Shown piece after piece: positions 9,381-17,836 of a stretch of DNA of 64,000 nucleotides. Source of the DNA: CAVSWT01 sp963777515 (lineage in GTDB: Bacteria; Bacteroidota; Ignavibacteria; Ignavibacteriales; Ignavibacteriaceae); the NCBI GenBank assembly GCA_963777515.1, contig CAVZQU010000021.1:186001-250000 (forward strand). Direction: 5' to 3'. Positions within the stretch are counted from its first letter, which is position 1, and each line of letters starts with the position of its first letter. The notes beneath the pieces are model-generated. The model did not search any database. It was not told the origin of the DNA and was given only the letters and a program-made list of their open reading frames with translations. Both the position numbers and the translations under genes were made by a program.

Positions 9381-11203
9381 ATGAAAACAACTCTCTATAT
9401 AATTTTATTAACCTTCTGTTTAAGCTTGTTTGGCTTTGTTTCTTTAAATGAAAATTCTGGGCCCAGCCGTGAAGCAAAAATTGAATCACAAGTCGATTCG
9501 CTTCTTTCAATAATGACATTAGATGAAAAGATTGGGCAGATGACCCAGGTTGATTATTTAGCAATTAAAGATTTTAATGATATACAGAAGTATTCTCTTG
9601 GTTCTATCCTTTGGGGAGGTAACTCTGAAATTGATGATGTTTCATCAAAAGGCTGGTCAAAAACAGCAGATGAATTGCAAGCACATTCTTTACAAACAAG
9701 ATTAAAAATACCTTTGCTTCTGGGAGTTGATGCTGTTCATGGTCACAATAATGTTTCCGATGCAGTAATATTTCCTCACAACATTGCTTTAGGCTGTACA
9801 AGAAATCCTGAACTTGTTAAAGAAGCAGCCCATGTTACTGCACAAGAAGTTGCTGGAACCGGGATTAACTGGACTTTTGCTCCTTGTGTTGCTGTAGCTA
9901 GAAACGACAGATGGGGAAGAACTTATGAAAGTTTTGGCGAAGACCCTCAATTAGTTTCTGAGATGGGTGCTGCGGCAGTAAGCGGATTTGAAGGCGATAA
10001 TACAAGTGATGACGCGATACTTTCATGTACAAAACACTTTTTAGGAGATGGCGGAACAACGAACGGGAAAGATCAGGGCAATACAGAATGTGATGAATCT
10101 ACATTAAGGAAAATTCATTTGCCAGGATATATAGCTGCAATTAAAGCTGGAACAAATTCCATTATGATCTCATACAGCAGTTGGAACGGCGATAAAATGC
10201 ATGGGAATAAATATCTAATTACTAACCTTCTTAAAGACGAGTTAGGTTTTAAAGGTTTTGTAGTTTCTGATTGGGCTGCAATTGATCAACTTGGAAATGA
10301 TTATAAAAGTGATATAGAGAAATCTGTTAACGCCGGACTTGATATGGCTATGATTCCAAACGGTAAAGGCCAGACGAATAATTATATTGAATTTATTAAT
10401 GATTTAAAAGAATTAGTAAATGAAGGAAAAGTAAGCGAAGCAAGAATAGATGACGCAGTTAAAAGAATCCTTCGTGTTAAACTTAATATGGATTTGTTTA
10501 ATAAAACCATCACAGATAAAAATTTGCTTACACAAGTTGGCTCAGAAGGAACACCGCGAAGTCGCAAGAGAATGTGTAAGGCAATCATTAGTTCTTGTTA
10601 AAAAACGATAATAATGTTCTTCCGCTTTCAAAAAGTTCTGCCAAAATTTTTGTTGCAGGAAAAGGTGCTGATAGCATTGGAATGCAGTGTGGAGGCTGGA
10701 CAATCTCTTGGCAAGGCAGCTCAGACCTAAAGGTTGTTAAAGGAACAACTATCCTTCAAGGAATAAAAGATGCAGTAGATGATCCAAGTATAGTAACTTA
10801 TTCTGAAGATGGAAAAGGTGCAGAGGGAAATGATTTTGCAATAGTTGTTGTTGGCGAAAATCCTTATGCTGAAATGTTTGGGGACCGCCAAGATTTATCT
10901 CTTTCGCAAAAGGACATTGAAACAGTTGAGAACGTTAAAAAAGCCGGGATCCCGGTTGTTGTTATATTGCTTTCAGGCAGGCCAATGATTATTGATAAAA
11001 CTTTAGACATGGCTGATGCGTTCGTTGCTGCATGGCTTCCGGGTACTGAAGGTGAAGGTGTAGCAGATGTTTTATTTGGTGATTATAATCCAACTGGTAA
11101 ACTTTCGCATTCATGGCCAAAATCAACTTCTCAAGAGCCAATTAATGTTGGAGATAAAAATTACGATCCATTATTTCCCTATGGATATGGATTGAGTTAT
11201 TGA
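9381..11203 (+). CDS. GH3 beta-glucosidase (two apparent frameshifts)
   Basis: After removing one G near 10548 and one A from the six-A run at 10600-10605 this is a 606-residue exported GH3 enzyme with a Sec signal (about 1-22). It has the two-domain layout of barley ExoI-like glucan exohydrolases: (beta/alpha)8 domain with LLLGVDAVHGHNN, FAPCVAVARNDRWGRTYES and the nucleophile Asp in GFVVSDWAA, then an alpha/beta sandwich domain with VVVGENPYAEMFGDRQDL that supplies the acid/base. It ends naturally at LFPYGYGLSY without a fibronectin-like domain. The joined middle reads SEEHREVARECVRQSLVLVKNDNNVLPL, exactly as expected for the family. It would release glucose from beta-glucan ends. A strong terminator follows. 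Confidence 0.88.
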
Positions 11204-11211
11204 TGGCTCTA

Positions 11212-11244
11212 ACAAACCCGGTTTCTCAAATAAACCGGGTTTGT
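11212..11244 (+). terminator. Rho-independent-type terminator
   Basis: A perfect 13-bp stem ACAAACCCGGTTT (11212-11224) / AAACCGGGTTTGT (11232-11244) has a 7-base loop, begins nine bases after the GH3 stop, and is followed by ATATTTAAA. It is GC-rich for this genome and should end the 6680-11203 transcript. Confidence 0.85.
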
Positions 11245-11299
11245 ATATTTAAACTGCCAATAAATATTCTAAAATCATTTATAAGTAATTTTAGTCAAT

Positions 11300-11366
11300 A
11301 ACTCCGTTAGGAGTTAAATATTTGTAAAACAAGTTCCAAATAAATACCAGAACACCGTAGGTGTTC
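11300..11366. repeat. Paired short hairpins, REP-like
   Basis: Two compact palindromes sit in the gap between GH3 genes: AACTCC-GTTA-GGAGTT (11300-11315) and GAACACC-GTA-GGTGTTC (11350-11366), 34 bases apart. Both have the CC-GTxx-GG core found in repetitive extragenic palindromes mobilised by RAYT (IS200-like) transposases. No other copy was noticed in this window, so dispersal in the genome is unverified. Confidence 0.5.
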
Positions 11367-11446
11367 AATAAAATCTGTGTCAATATTTATCATATTATAA
11401 AATTATAATTCAATTAATTATCATTTAAAACTTTTCTATAGTAATC

Positions 11447-13721
11447 ATGAAAAAATCTTTACTCTTTAATAATCATAAAATAATATTCACCGCGATTTTA
11501 CTATTCTTAACTTTTTCAGGATTTCAACAGACAGAAACAAAATCTTCAACTGACAACTCGCTTCAAAAATATGATAAGCAAATTGACTCTCTTTTATCAA
11601 TCATGACTTTAGAGGAAAAAGTCGGGCAGCTAAATCAGCTTTCTTATGGCATAGGCTGGGGTCCAACAGTGAAGTCTCAAGTACCGGATGAATACAAAAA
11701 ATTAATTCGCGAGGGTAAAATCGGTTCTTTCTTAAATGCATTAGGAGCTGAGTTCACAAAAGATTTACAAAAAGTCGCTGTTGAAGAATCAAGATTAAAA
11801 ATTCCATTATTATTTGGCTACGATGTTATTCATGGATTTAAAACAACTTTCCCGGTTCCTTTAGCAGAAGCAAGCAGTTGGAATCCTGAATTGGTTGAAC
11901 GCTCTTCAAGATATGCTGCCGAAGAAGCTGCGTCGGTTGGTGTTCAATGGACATTTGCACCAATGGTTGATATAGCACGTGATCCACGCTGGGGACGGAT
12001 AGTAGAAGGTTCCGGAGAAGACACATATCTTGGTTCAGTTATGGCTTCAGCTAGAGTAAAGGGGTTTCAAGGAGATTTAAGTTCAAATAAAAATATTCTT
12101 GCCTGCGCAAAACATTTTGCTGCTTACGGAGTAGCAGAGGGCGGAAGAGATTATAATACTGTTGATATCTCCGATCGTACATTAAGAGACGTTTATCTTC
12201 CCCCTTTTAAAGCCGCGGTTGATGCCGGAGTCAGAAACTTTTATGTGTTCATTCAATGAGATTGCCGGCATGCCTTCTTCTGCAAATGAAAAATTATTAA
12301 CAGAAATTCTTTGCAATGAATGGGGTTTTAATGGATTTGTTGTTAGCGATTGGAATTCAATCGGCGAATTAGTAAATCATAGAGTAGCAAAAGACTTAAA
12401 AGAAGCTGCTGAACTTGGAATTACTGCCGGTGTTGATATGGATATGGAAGCAAGAAGTTATATTAATAATTTAGTTAACCTGGTTCATGAAGGAAAAATT
12501 TCCGAAAGATTAATTGATAGGTCGGTAAGGAAAATACTAAAAGCAAAATTTAAGTTAGGCTTGTTTAAAGATCCTTACAGATATTGTAATGTTGAAACCG
12601 AAAAGGAAACTGTTTTAAGTAATGAAATACAAAATGCGGCTTTAGAAGATGCTAAAGAATCAATTGTCCTTCTAAAAAATGATAATAATCTACTTCCACT
12701 TAAAAAAGATATTAATGCTATTGCGGTGATTGGCCCTTTAGCAGAAAGTAAAGCGGATCCATTAGGCCCCTGGCATGCAATGGGTGATTCGAATGATGTT
12801 ATTACAGTTGTTAAAGGAATAAAAGATAAAATATCAGTGAATACAAAAGTTTTATATTCTAAAGGTTGTTCAATTGATGGAACATCAAAAAGCAGATTTA
12901 AGGATGCCGTAGAAACTGCAAGCAAAGCTGACGTAGTGATTATGGTGCTTGGTGAATCTGAATCAATGAGCGGCGAAGCTCACAGCAGGTCATCAATTGA
13001 ATTACCGGGCGTTCAAAATGATTTGGCAAAAGAAATTTATAAAACAGGAAAACCAATAATAGTTGTTTTAATGAATGGTAGACCGCTGGCTACTGAATGG
13101 ATATCAGATAATATTCCTTCAATTGTCGAAGCATGGTTTTTAGGTATTAAATCCGGGGAAGCTATTGCAGATGTTTTATTCGGAGATTACAACCCAAACG
13201 GAAAGCTGCCTGTTTCTGTTCCAAGAACAACTGGGCAAATTCCAATATATTATAACCATAAAAGCACTGGAAGACCGGGTGTTGATACTAACCGGTATAC
13301 TTCTAAATATATTGATTTACCTTTAACTCCTCTTTATCCATTTGGTTACGGCTTAAGCTACACAAAATTTGATTACTCTAATTTGAAATTATCTGCTAAA
13401 GAAATTACTCCTTATGAAACATTAAAAATAACAATTGATGTTAAAAACACAGGCGGCAGAGACGGAGAAGAAGTTGTTCAGCTCTATATTAGGGATGATT
13501 ACGCTTCGGTTACACGTCCTGTTAAAGAGCTAAAAAGATTCAAAAAAATATTTTTGAAAAAAGGCGAGACAAAAATTGTTGAGTTCGAACTTAATAATAA
13601 AGACTTGTGTTTTTATAATAAAGATATGAAATTTGTTTCAGAACCGGGAACATTTACAATTTATGCAGGGACAAATTCCGTTGATGTTATTCATGAACAA
13701 TTTGAATTGAGAAGCAATTAA
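11447..13721 (+). CDS. GH3 beta-glucosidase, BglX-like (one apparent frameshift)
   Basis: Removing one base near 12231-12237 gives 757 residues. A signal or membrane helix (about 10-27) is followed by the GH3 core: MTLEEKVGQLNQLSYG, IPLLFGYDVIHGFKTTFPV, DIARDPRWGRIVEGSGED, nucleophile Asp in GFVVSDWNS, acid/base region GESESMSGEAHSRSS, and a C-terminal fibronectin-like domain (TPYETLKITIDVKNTGG onward). This is the periplasmic BglX group. Bacteroides members of this group include beta-1,2-glucosidases (sophorose-type), but specificity cannot be read from sequence. It closely resembles the GH3 part of the fusion protein at 37140-40537. An esterase gene begins 14 bases downstream. Confidence 0.88.
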
Positions 13722-13735
13722 CTGCGAGCTTTTGA

Positions 13736-14476
13736 ATGAGATTAAAAAAAATATTATTAAGTCTAGCTGTCTTAGGACTTTTAGTTACAGGCTGTTCATC
13801 TTCAAAAATCTATAACGAAGAATCTAATAAACAAATGAACAAATCGTTTACGCGTGAGGTAACAAAAACAGTTTCTGCAAATTATCTTCTTTATTTACCA
13901 AAAGGATATGGTAAAGAGAAAAAAGAATGGCCGCTGGTTTTGTTTTTGCATGGAATTGGAGAAAGAGGCAATAATCTTGAATTAGTAAAGCGGCACGGAC
14001 CTCCAATGCTGGTGGCACAAGGGAATGAGTTTCCCTTTATTCTTATATCGCCTCAATGTCCCGATGACAGTTGGTGGTCAAATGATGTTTTGGATGGGCT
14101 TCTAAAGGATGTTGAAGAAAAATATGATGTAGATAAAAATAGAGTCTATGTAACAGGATTAAGCATGGGGGGATATGGGACATGGGGTCTGGCGATGGAA
14201 TATCCACATAGATTTGCAGCAATTGCGCCAGTTTGTGGGGCCGGGAATGAAAGAATTGCATGCAATTTAAAAGACACTCCAGTTTGGGCATTTCATGGAG
14301 CTAAAGACAACGTCGTTCCAATATCTGAAGATCAAAAACTTATTGATGCCTTAAAAAAATGCGGGGGCAATGTAAAGTTCACAATCTATCCAAACGGTAA
14401 CCATGACGCATGGACAGAAACTTATAATAATCCTGAATTGTATAAATGGCTTTTAAGTCATACACTTAAAAAATAG
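13736..14476 (+). CDS. Lipoprotein carbohydrate esterase / PHB-depolymerase-like
   Basis: The 246 residues begin with a lipoprotein signal (LLVTGC, Cys20), so it is likely lipid-anchored. The alpha/beta hydrolase core has YLPKGYGKEKKEWPLVLFLH, GIGERGNN (oxyanion side), nucleophile elbow GLSMGGYGTW with Ser143, Asp in GAKDNVVP and His in NGNHDAW. This arrangement is that of the feruloyl/acetyl esterase and PHB depolymerase relatives (CE1-like) common in glycan clusters, where they strip acyl groups. It starts 14 bases after the GH3 stop, so they are probably cotranscribed. Substrate is not determinable. Confidence 0.82.
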   Translation: MRLKKILLSLAVLGLLVTGCSSSKIYNEESNKQMNKSFTREVTKTVSANYLLYLPKGYGKEKKEWPLVLFLHGIGERGNNLELVKRHGPPMLVAQGNEFPFILISPQCPDDSWWSNDVLDGLLKDVEEKYDVDKNRVYVTGLSMGGYGTWGLAMEYPHRFAAIAPVCGAGNERIACNLKDTPVWAFHGAKDNVVPISEDQKLIDALKKCGGNVKFTIYPNGNHDAWTETYNNPELYKWLLSHTLKK

Positions 14477-14603
14477 TTAAAGCTGCATAAACCGTTGAAA
14501 TTTTAGAATAGGGATTGCACTTAAGCGTTAATATTCCAAACTTCCGTTGTTCCAATTATCCAGAGTTTTCTATTTTAGAATAATAACATTAACATATATT
14601 TTT

Positions 14604-16544
14604 ATGAAGCAATCGAATTTTCAATTATTTCTTCTATTATTAATTTTTATTCCGAGTCTATTTTACTCCCAATCATTCTCAGGTATTAAAAAAAAGTCTT
14701 ATAAAGGGAATGCTGTTTTAGGCAATGGGGCTTTATGTGCAGTTTATTCAGATGATCCGAGAATTGTAAAAATCAAGGGGACAAAGGGAATCCAGCATCT
14801 ATATTATAAAGATTACTCTGCTGATTATGTTGCATCAACTTCTTTCGATCTATATAATGATAGAAAGGAATTATTGACCGGAAAAGATTCTACAGGAATG
14901 AAAAACTTCTTTACAACTTTTACATCTACAAATATCAATAATAAAATTTTCAAAGATTTAACTTGCTTCGTTCATCCCCAAGATGCTGTAGTATTAAACC
15001 TTAATTTAAAAGGTGATTATCAAAATGTAATACAAAATTTTAACATAACTTTAAGAAAAAACATAATAACTGATACTTCTATCTTTCTGTCTTCAATTGC
15101 CATAGTAAAGAAATTCGCTATAGCAAGCTGGTCAAACGGCACTGTTTTATTAGCGGCATGTAAACAGCCAGGATATTCAATTAATATAACAGATTCAACA
15201 ATTAACTTTAAAAGAAGTCCATTTCCAAGCCAATCAATAAACGTAATTATTGTTCTCGCTAAGTCGATTGAAAATGCACAAAAGAAAATCACTACTTTAT
15301 TGGAGATGAATGATATTTATTCTTCGGCAGAAATATATTGGAACAACTGGTTAAGAAATGGAAAGCAACCAAAGTTTAAAGTTCAAAGCGATGAAAACTC
15401 AATTTACTCAGAATATTATAAAAGGACTTTGTACAGTGTTAAAGCAGCCGATATTAATGGGCAAATACCGGCGGATATTACCGGACAATTTTTAACCAAC
15501 AATATGCCCCAGCTTTATCCGCGTGACGCAATGATGTGTGCAAGAGTATTTTTATTAACAGGCCATCTTGACGAAGCAAAACAAATAATTTCATTCTGGT
15601 GTAAACCGGATATTCCTAAAAAATCACCTGGAGAATTTTATGCAAGGTACAATGCTAATACAAAAGCTGTTGACGCCGGTTCAGGAGCAAAATATGATGA
15701 ACCTGAATGGGATGCTAATGGATATTTAATTCAATTATTAAATCAGTATCATGATTTGACTAATGAATGGCTTGCCGGCAAAGATTTTATCTATGAACTT
15801 GCTGACTTTTTATCAAATCACATTGATGATTGGGGATTATTATATGAAGGCGGGATTGTTGAATGGACAGGATATTTACCTGCGACAAATATGGTTTGTG
15901 CCGCTGCTTTAAAAACAGCTTCAGATATTGCTGTTTCGAATAAAGATTTAACCGAAGCAATGAAATTTAAAAATGCTTATGAGAAAATTTCATCTTCTTT
16001 AATAAAGATGTATGACCAAAATAGAAATGCATACACCGATGTAAGATTTCACGGCATAAAAGCAGAAGACAATTCCAGCATAACAACATCAACAAAAGAT
16101 ATTCTTCATTTATGGGATACTTCTTTATACTTTGGAATTCTTTGGGGTTATCCTGACCATAAAGAAATGAAAAACACAGTCAATTTCATTGAACAAAATT
16201 GCGTTAAATTAGATGGAGGCGTTCAATATTTTGAAGCGAAAGATAATGCATGGTTATCTGAATATGGCGGAGATTCTTTTTTCTTTACAACTGCAGCTTC
16301 AGCAGAATATGAAAGTCTTTACGGTGAACCTTCCATTGCACACAGACATATCAATTGGATGATTCAATATTCTAATATTTACAGTTTAATGCCGGAAAGA
16401 ATTATTCGTAATGGTGCTGACTGCAGTGAAGCTTCTCCGCTTTCATGGTGTAATGCCGAATTTGCTGCTGCAGTTTTAATTTATAGTCAAAATGTTAGCT
16501 ATAAAGAACTATTCAACCAGCTTCGTTATTTACTTTTCTTTTAA
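14604..16544 (+). CDS. Probable secreted (alpha/alpha)6-barrel glycoside hydrolase
   Basis: I chose the ATG at 14604 (MKQSNFQLFLLLLIF...) because it gives a clean signal peptide ending LFYSQS; an upstream ATG at 14547 would add 19 residues before it. The 646-residue protein has an N-terminal beta-rich region (about 25-240) and a C-terminal helical-repeat region with QLYPRDAMMCARVFLLTGH, AKYDEPEWDANGYLIQLL, LYEGGIVEWTGYLPATN and WLSEYGGDSFFFTTA. The beta-sandwich plus six-hairpin layout matches GH15-like and related inverting glycosidases, with acidic residues in DEPEWD and EWTGY as candidates. I cannot place it in a numbered family. It lies among GH3/GH5 enzymes of cluster 1. Confidence 0.6.
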   Translation: MKQSNFQLFLLLLIFIPSLFYSQSFSGIKKKSYKGNAVLGNGALCAVYSDDPRIVKIKGTKGIQHLYYKDYSADYVASTSFDLYNDRKELLTGKDSTGMKNFFTTFTSTNINNKIFKDLTCFVHPQDAVVLNLNLKGDYQNVIQNFNITLRKNIITDTSIFLSSIAIVKKFAIASWSNGTVLLAACKQPGYSINITDSTINFKRSPFPSQSINVIIVLAKSIENAQKKITTLLEMNDIYSSAEIYWNNWLRNGKQPKFKVQSDENSIYSEYYKRTLYSVKAADINGQIPADITGQFLTNNMPQLYPRDAMMCARVFLLTGHLDEAKQIISFWCKPDIPKKSPGEFYARYNANTKAVDAGSGAKYDEPEWDANGYLIQLLNQYHDLTNEWLAGKDFIYELADFLSNHIDDWGLLYEGGIVEWTGYLPATNMVCAAALKTASDIAVSNKDLTEAMKFKNAYEKISSSLIKMYDQNRNAYTDVRFHGIKAEDNSSITTSTKDILHLWDTSLYFGILWGYPDHKEMKNTVNFIEQNCVKLDGGVQYFEAKDNAWLSEYGGDSFFFTTAASAEYESLYGEPSIAHRHINWMIQYSNIYSLMPERIIRNGADCSEASPLSWCNAEFAAAVLIYSQNVSYKELFNQLRYLLFF

Positions 16545-16573
16545 TTACAAATTAATGAATTGAGTTTAAAGTA

Positions 16574-17791
16574 ATGAAAAAAATAATTTTCTATCTCCTC
16601 ATATTTCTTTTCTCAAATTCATATTCACAATCACAATATGTACGCACTAAAGGTAAAGAAATAATATCCCCTGAGAGGAAACCGCTTTTGCTTAAGGGAA
16701 TTAATTTAGGGAACTGGCTTGTCCCTGAAGGTTATATGTTTCATTTCAAACACGCAACTTCTCCAAGATTAATTGATGAAGTTTTTAAAGAATTAATCGG
16801 GCCTTCCGAAACAAGAAAATTCTGGAAAAAATTCCAGGATAATTATATAACTGAAAAAGACATAAAATTTATTAAAGACTGCGGCTTCAATTCGATTCGA
16901 GTTCCGTTCAATTATAAACTATTTATTGTTGAAGACCATCCTGAAATAGAATTAACTCGCGGTATTGAATTGCTGGAACGGGTAATGAATTGGTGTGACG
17001 AAAACGAATTATATGTTATCCTGGATATGCACTGCGCCCCTGGCGGTCAAACAGGAGATAATATTGACGACAGTTATGGATATCCGTTTTTATTTGAAAG
17101 CGAAGAAAGTCAATATGAAATGACGGCTATTTGGAAAAGAATAGCTGAAAAATTTAAGAATGAAAAATTTCTAATTGGTTATGATTTACTTAATGAGCCT
17201 ATCGCTACTTACTTTGATGCTGAAAAATTAAATCCTTTACTCGAACCTGTCTATAAAAAAGTTACAAAAGCAATTCGTGAAGTAGATAAAAATCATTTAG
17301 TATTTCTTGGAGGTGCACAATGGGACGGAAATTTCGAAAGCTTTGGACAACCATTTGATGGCAAGCAGGTTTTTACTTTTCATTTATATTGGTCGGATAC
17401 AACCCAAAAAGTAATTCAAAAAGATCTTGATTTAAGAGATAAATATAATACTCCAATCTGGCTTGGTGAATCTGGGGAAAATACCAATGAATGGATTACA
17501 TCTTTTAGAAAATTACTTGAAAGAAATAATATCGGTTGGTGTTTTTGGCCTTATAAAAAATTAGACTCTGATAGAGGCGTCCTTTCAATAAATAATCCAG
17601 CTAATTATGATTTAATAATTAATTACGCCAACACAAATAGAACATCATTTGAAGATATTAGAAAGAATCGCCCTGATATTGATTTAGTAAAGAAGTCATT
17701 AAAAGATTATCTGGAGAATTGTAAATTTGAAAATTGTGAAATCAATTATGATTATTTACATGCTTTGGGATTAGCAGTAAATAAAAAATAA
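16574..17791 (+). CDS. Secreted GH5 endo-beta-glucanase
   Basis: The 405 residues start with a Sec signal (about 1-18). The GH5 TIM barrel shows LLKGINLGNWLVPEGYMF, GFNSIRVPFNYKLF, YVILDMHCAPGGQTG, acid/base Glu208 in DLLNEPIA and nucleophile Glu299 in PIWLGESGEN. GINLGNWLVPEG resembles exo-beta-1,3-glucanase and related beta-glucan enzymes as well as cellulases, so the linkage is open. It acts in the periplasm or outside. It has no secretion tail and no carbohydrate-binding module. A GH3 gene starts 45 bases later with an AGAGAGAAG ribosome-binding site. Confidence 0.87.
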   Translation: MKKIIFYLLIFLFSNSYSQSQYVRTKGKEIISPERKPLLLKGINLGNWLVPEGYMFHFKHATSPRLIDEVFKELIGPSETRKFWKKFQDNYITEKDIKFIKDCGFNSIRVPFNYKLFIVEDHPEIELTRGIELLERVMNWCDENELYVILDMHCAPGGQTGDNIDDSYGYPFLFESEESQYEMTAIWKRIAEKFKNEKFLIGYDLLNEPIATYFDAEKLNPLLEPVYKKVTKAIREVDKNHLVFLGGAQWDGNFESFGQPFDGKQVFTFHLYWSDTTQKVIQKDLDLRDKYNTPIWLGESGENTNEWITSFRKLLERNNIGWCFWPYKKLDSDRGVLSINNPANYDLIINYANTNRTSFEDIRKNRPDIDLVKKSLKDYLENCKFENCEINYDYLHALGLAVNKK

Positions 17792-17836
17792 AATTATTCT
17801 AACTAATAAATTTTTAATAAATAGAGAGAAGTTAGT

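Noticed and set aside
9381..13721. GH3 genes as true pseudogenes
   Set aside because: The single-base insertion pattern is common to the whole window and all other sequence of these genes is intact and family-conform, so error is likelier than decay.
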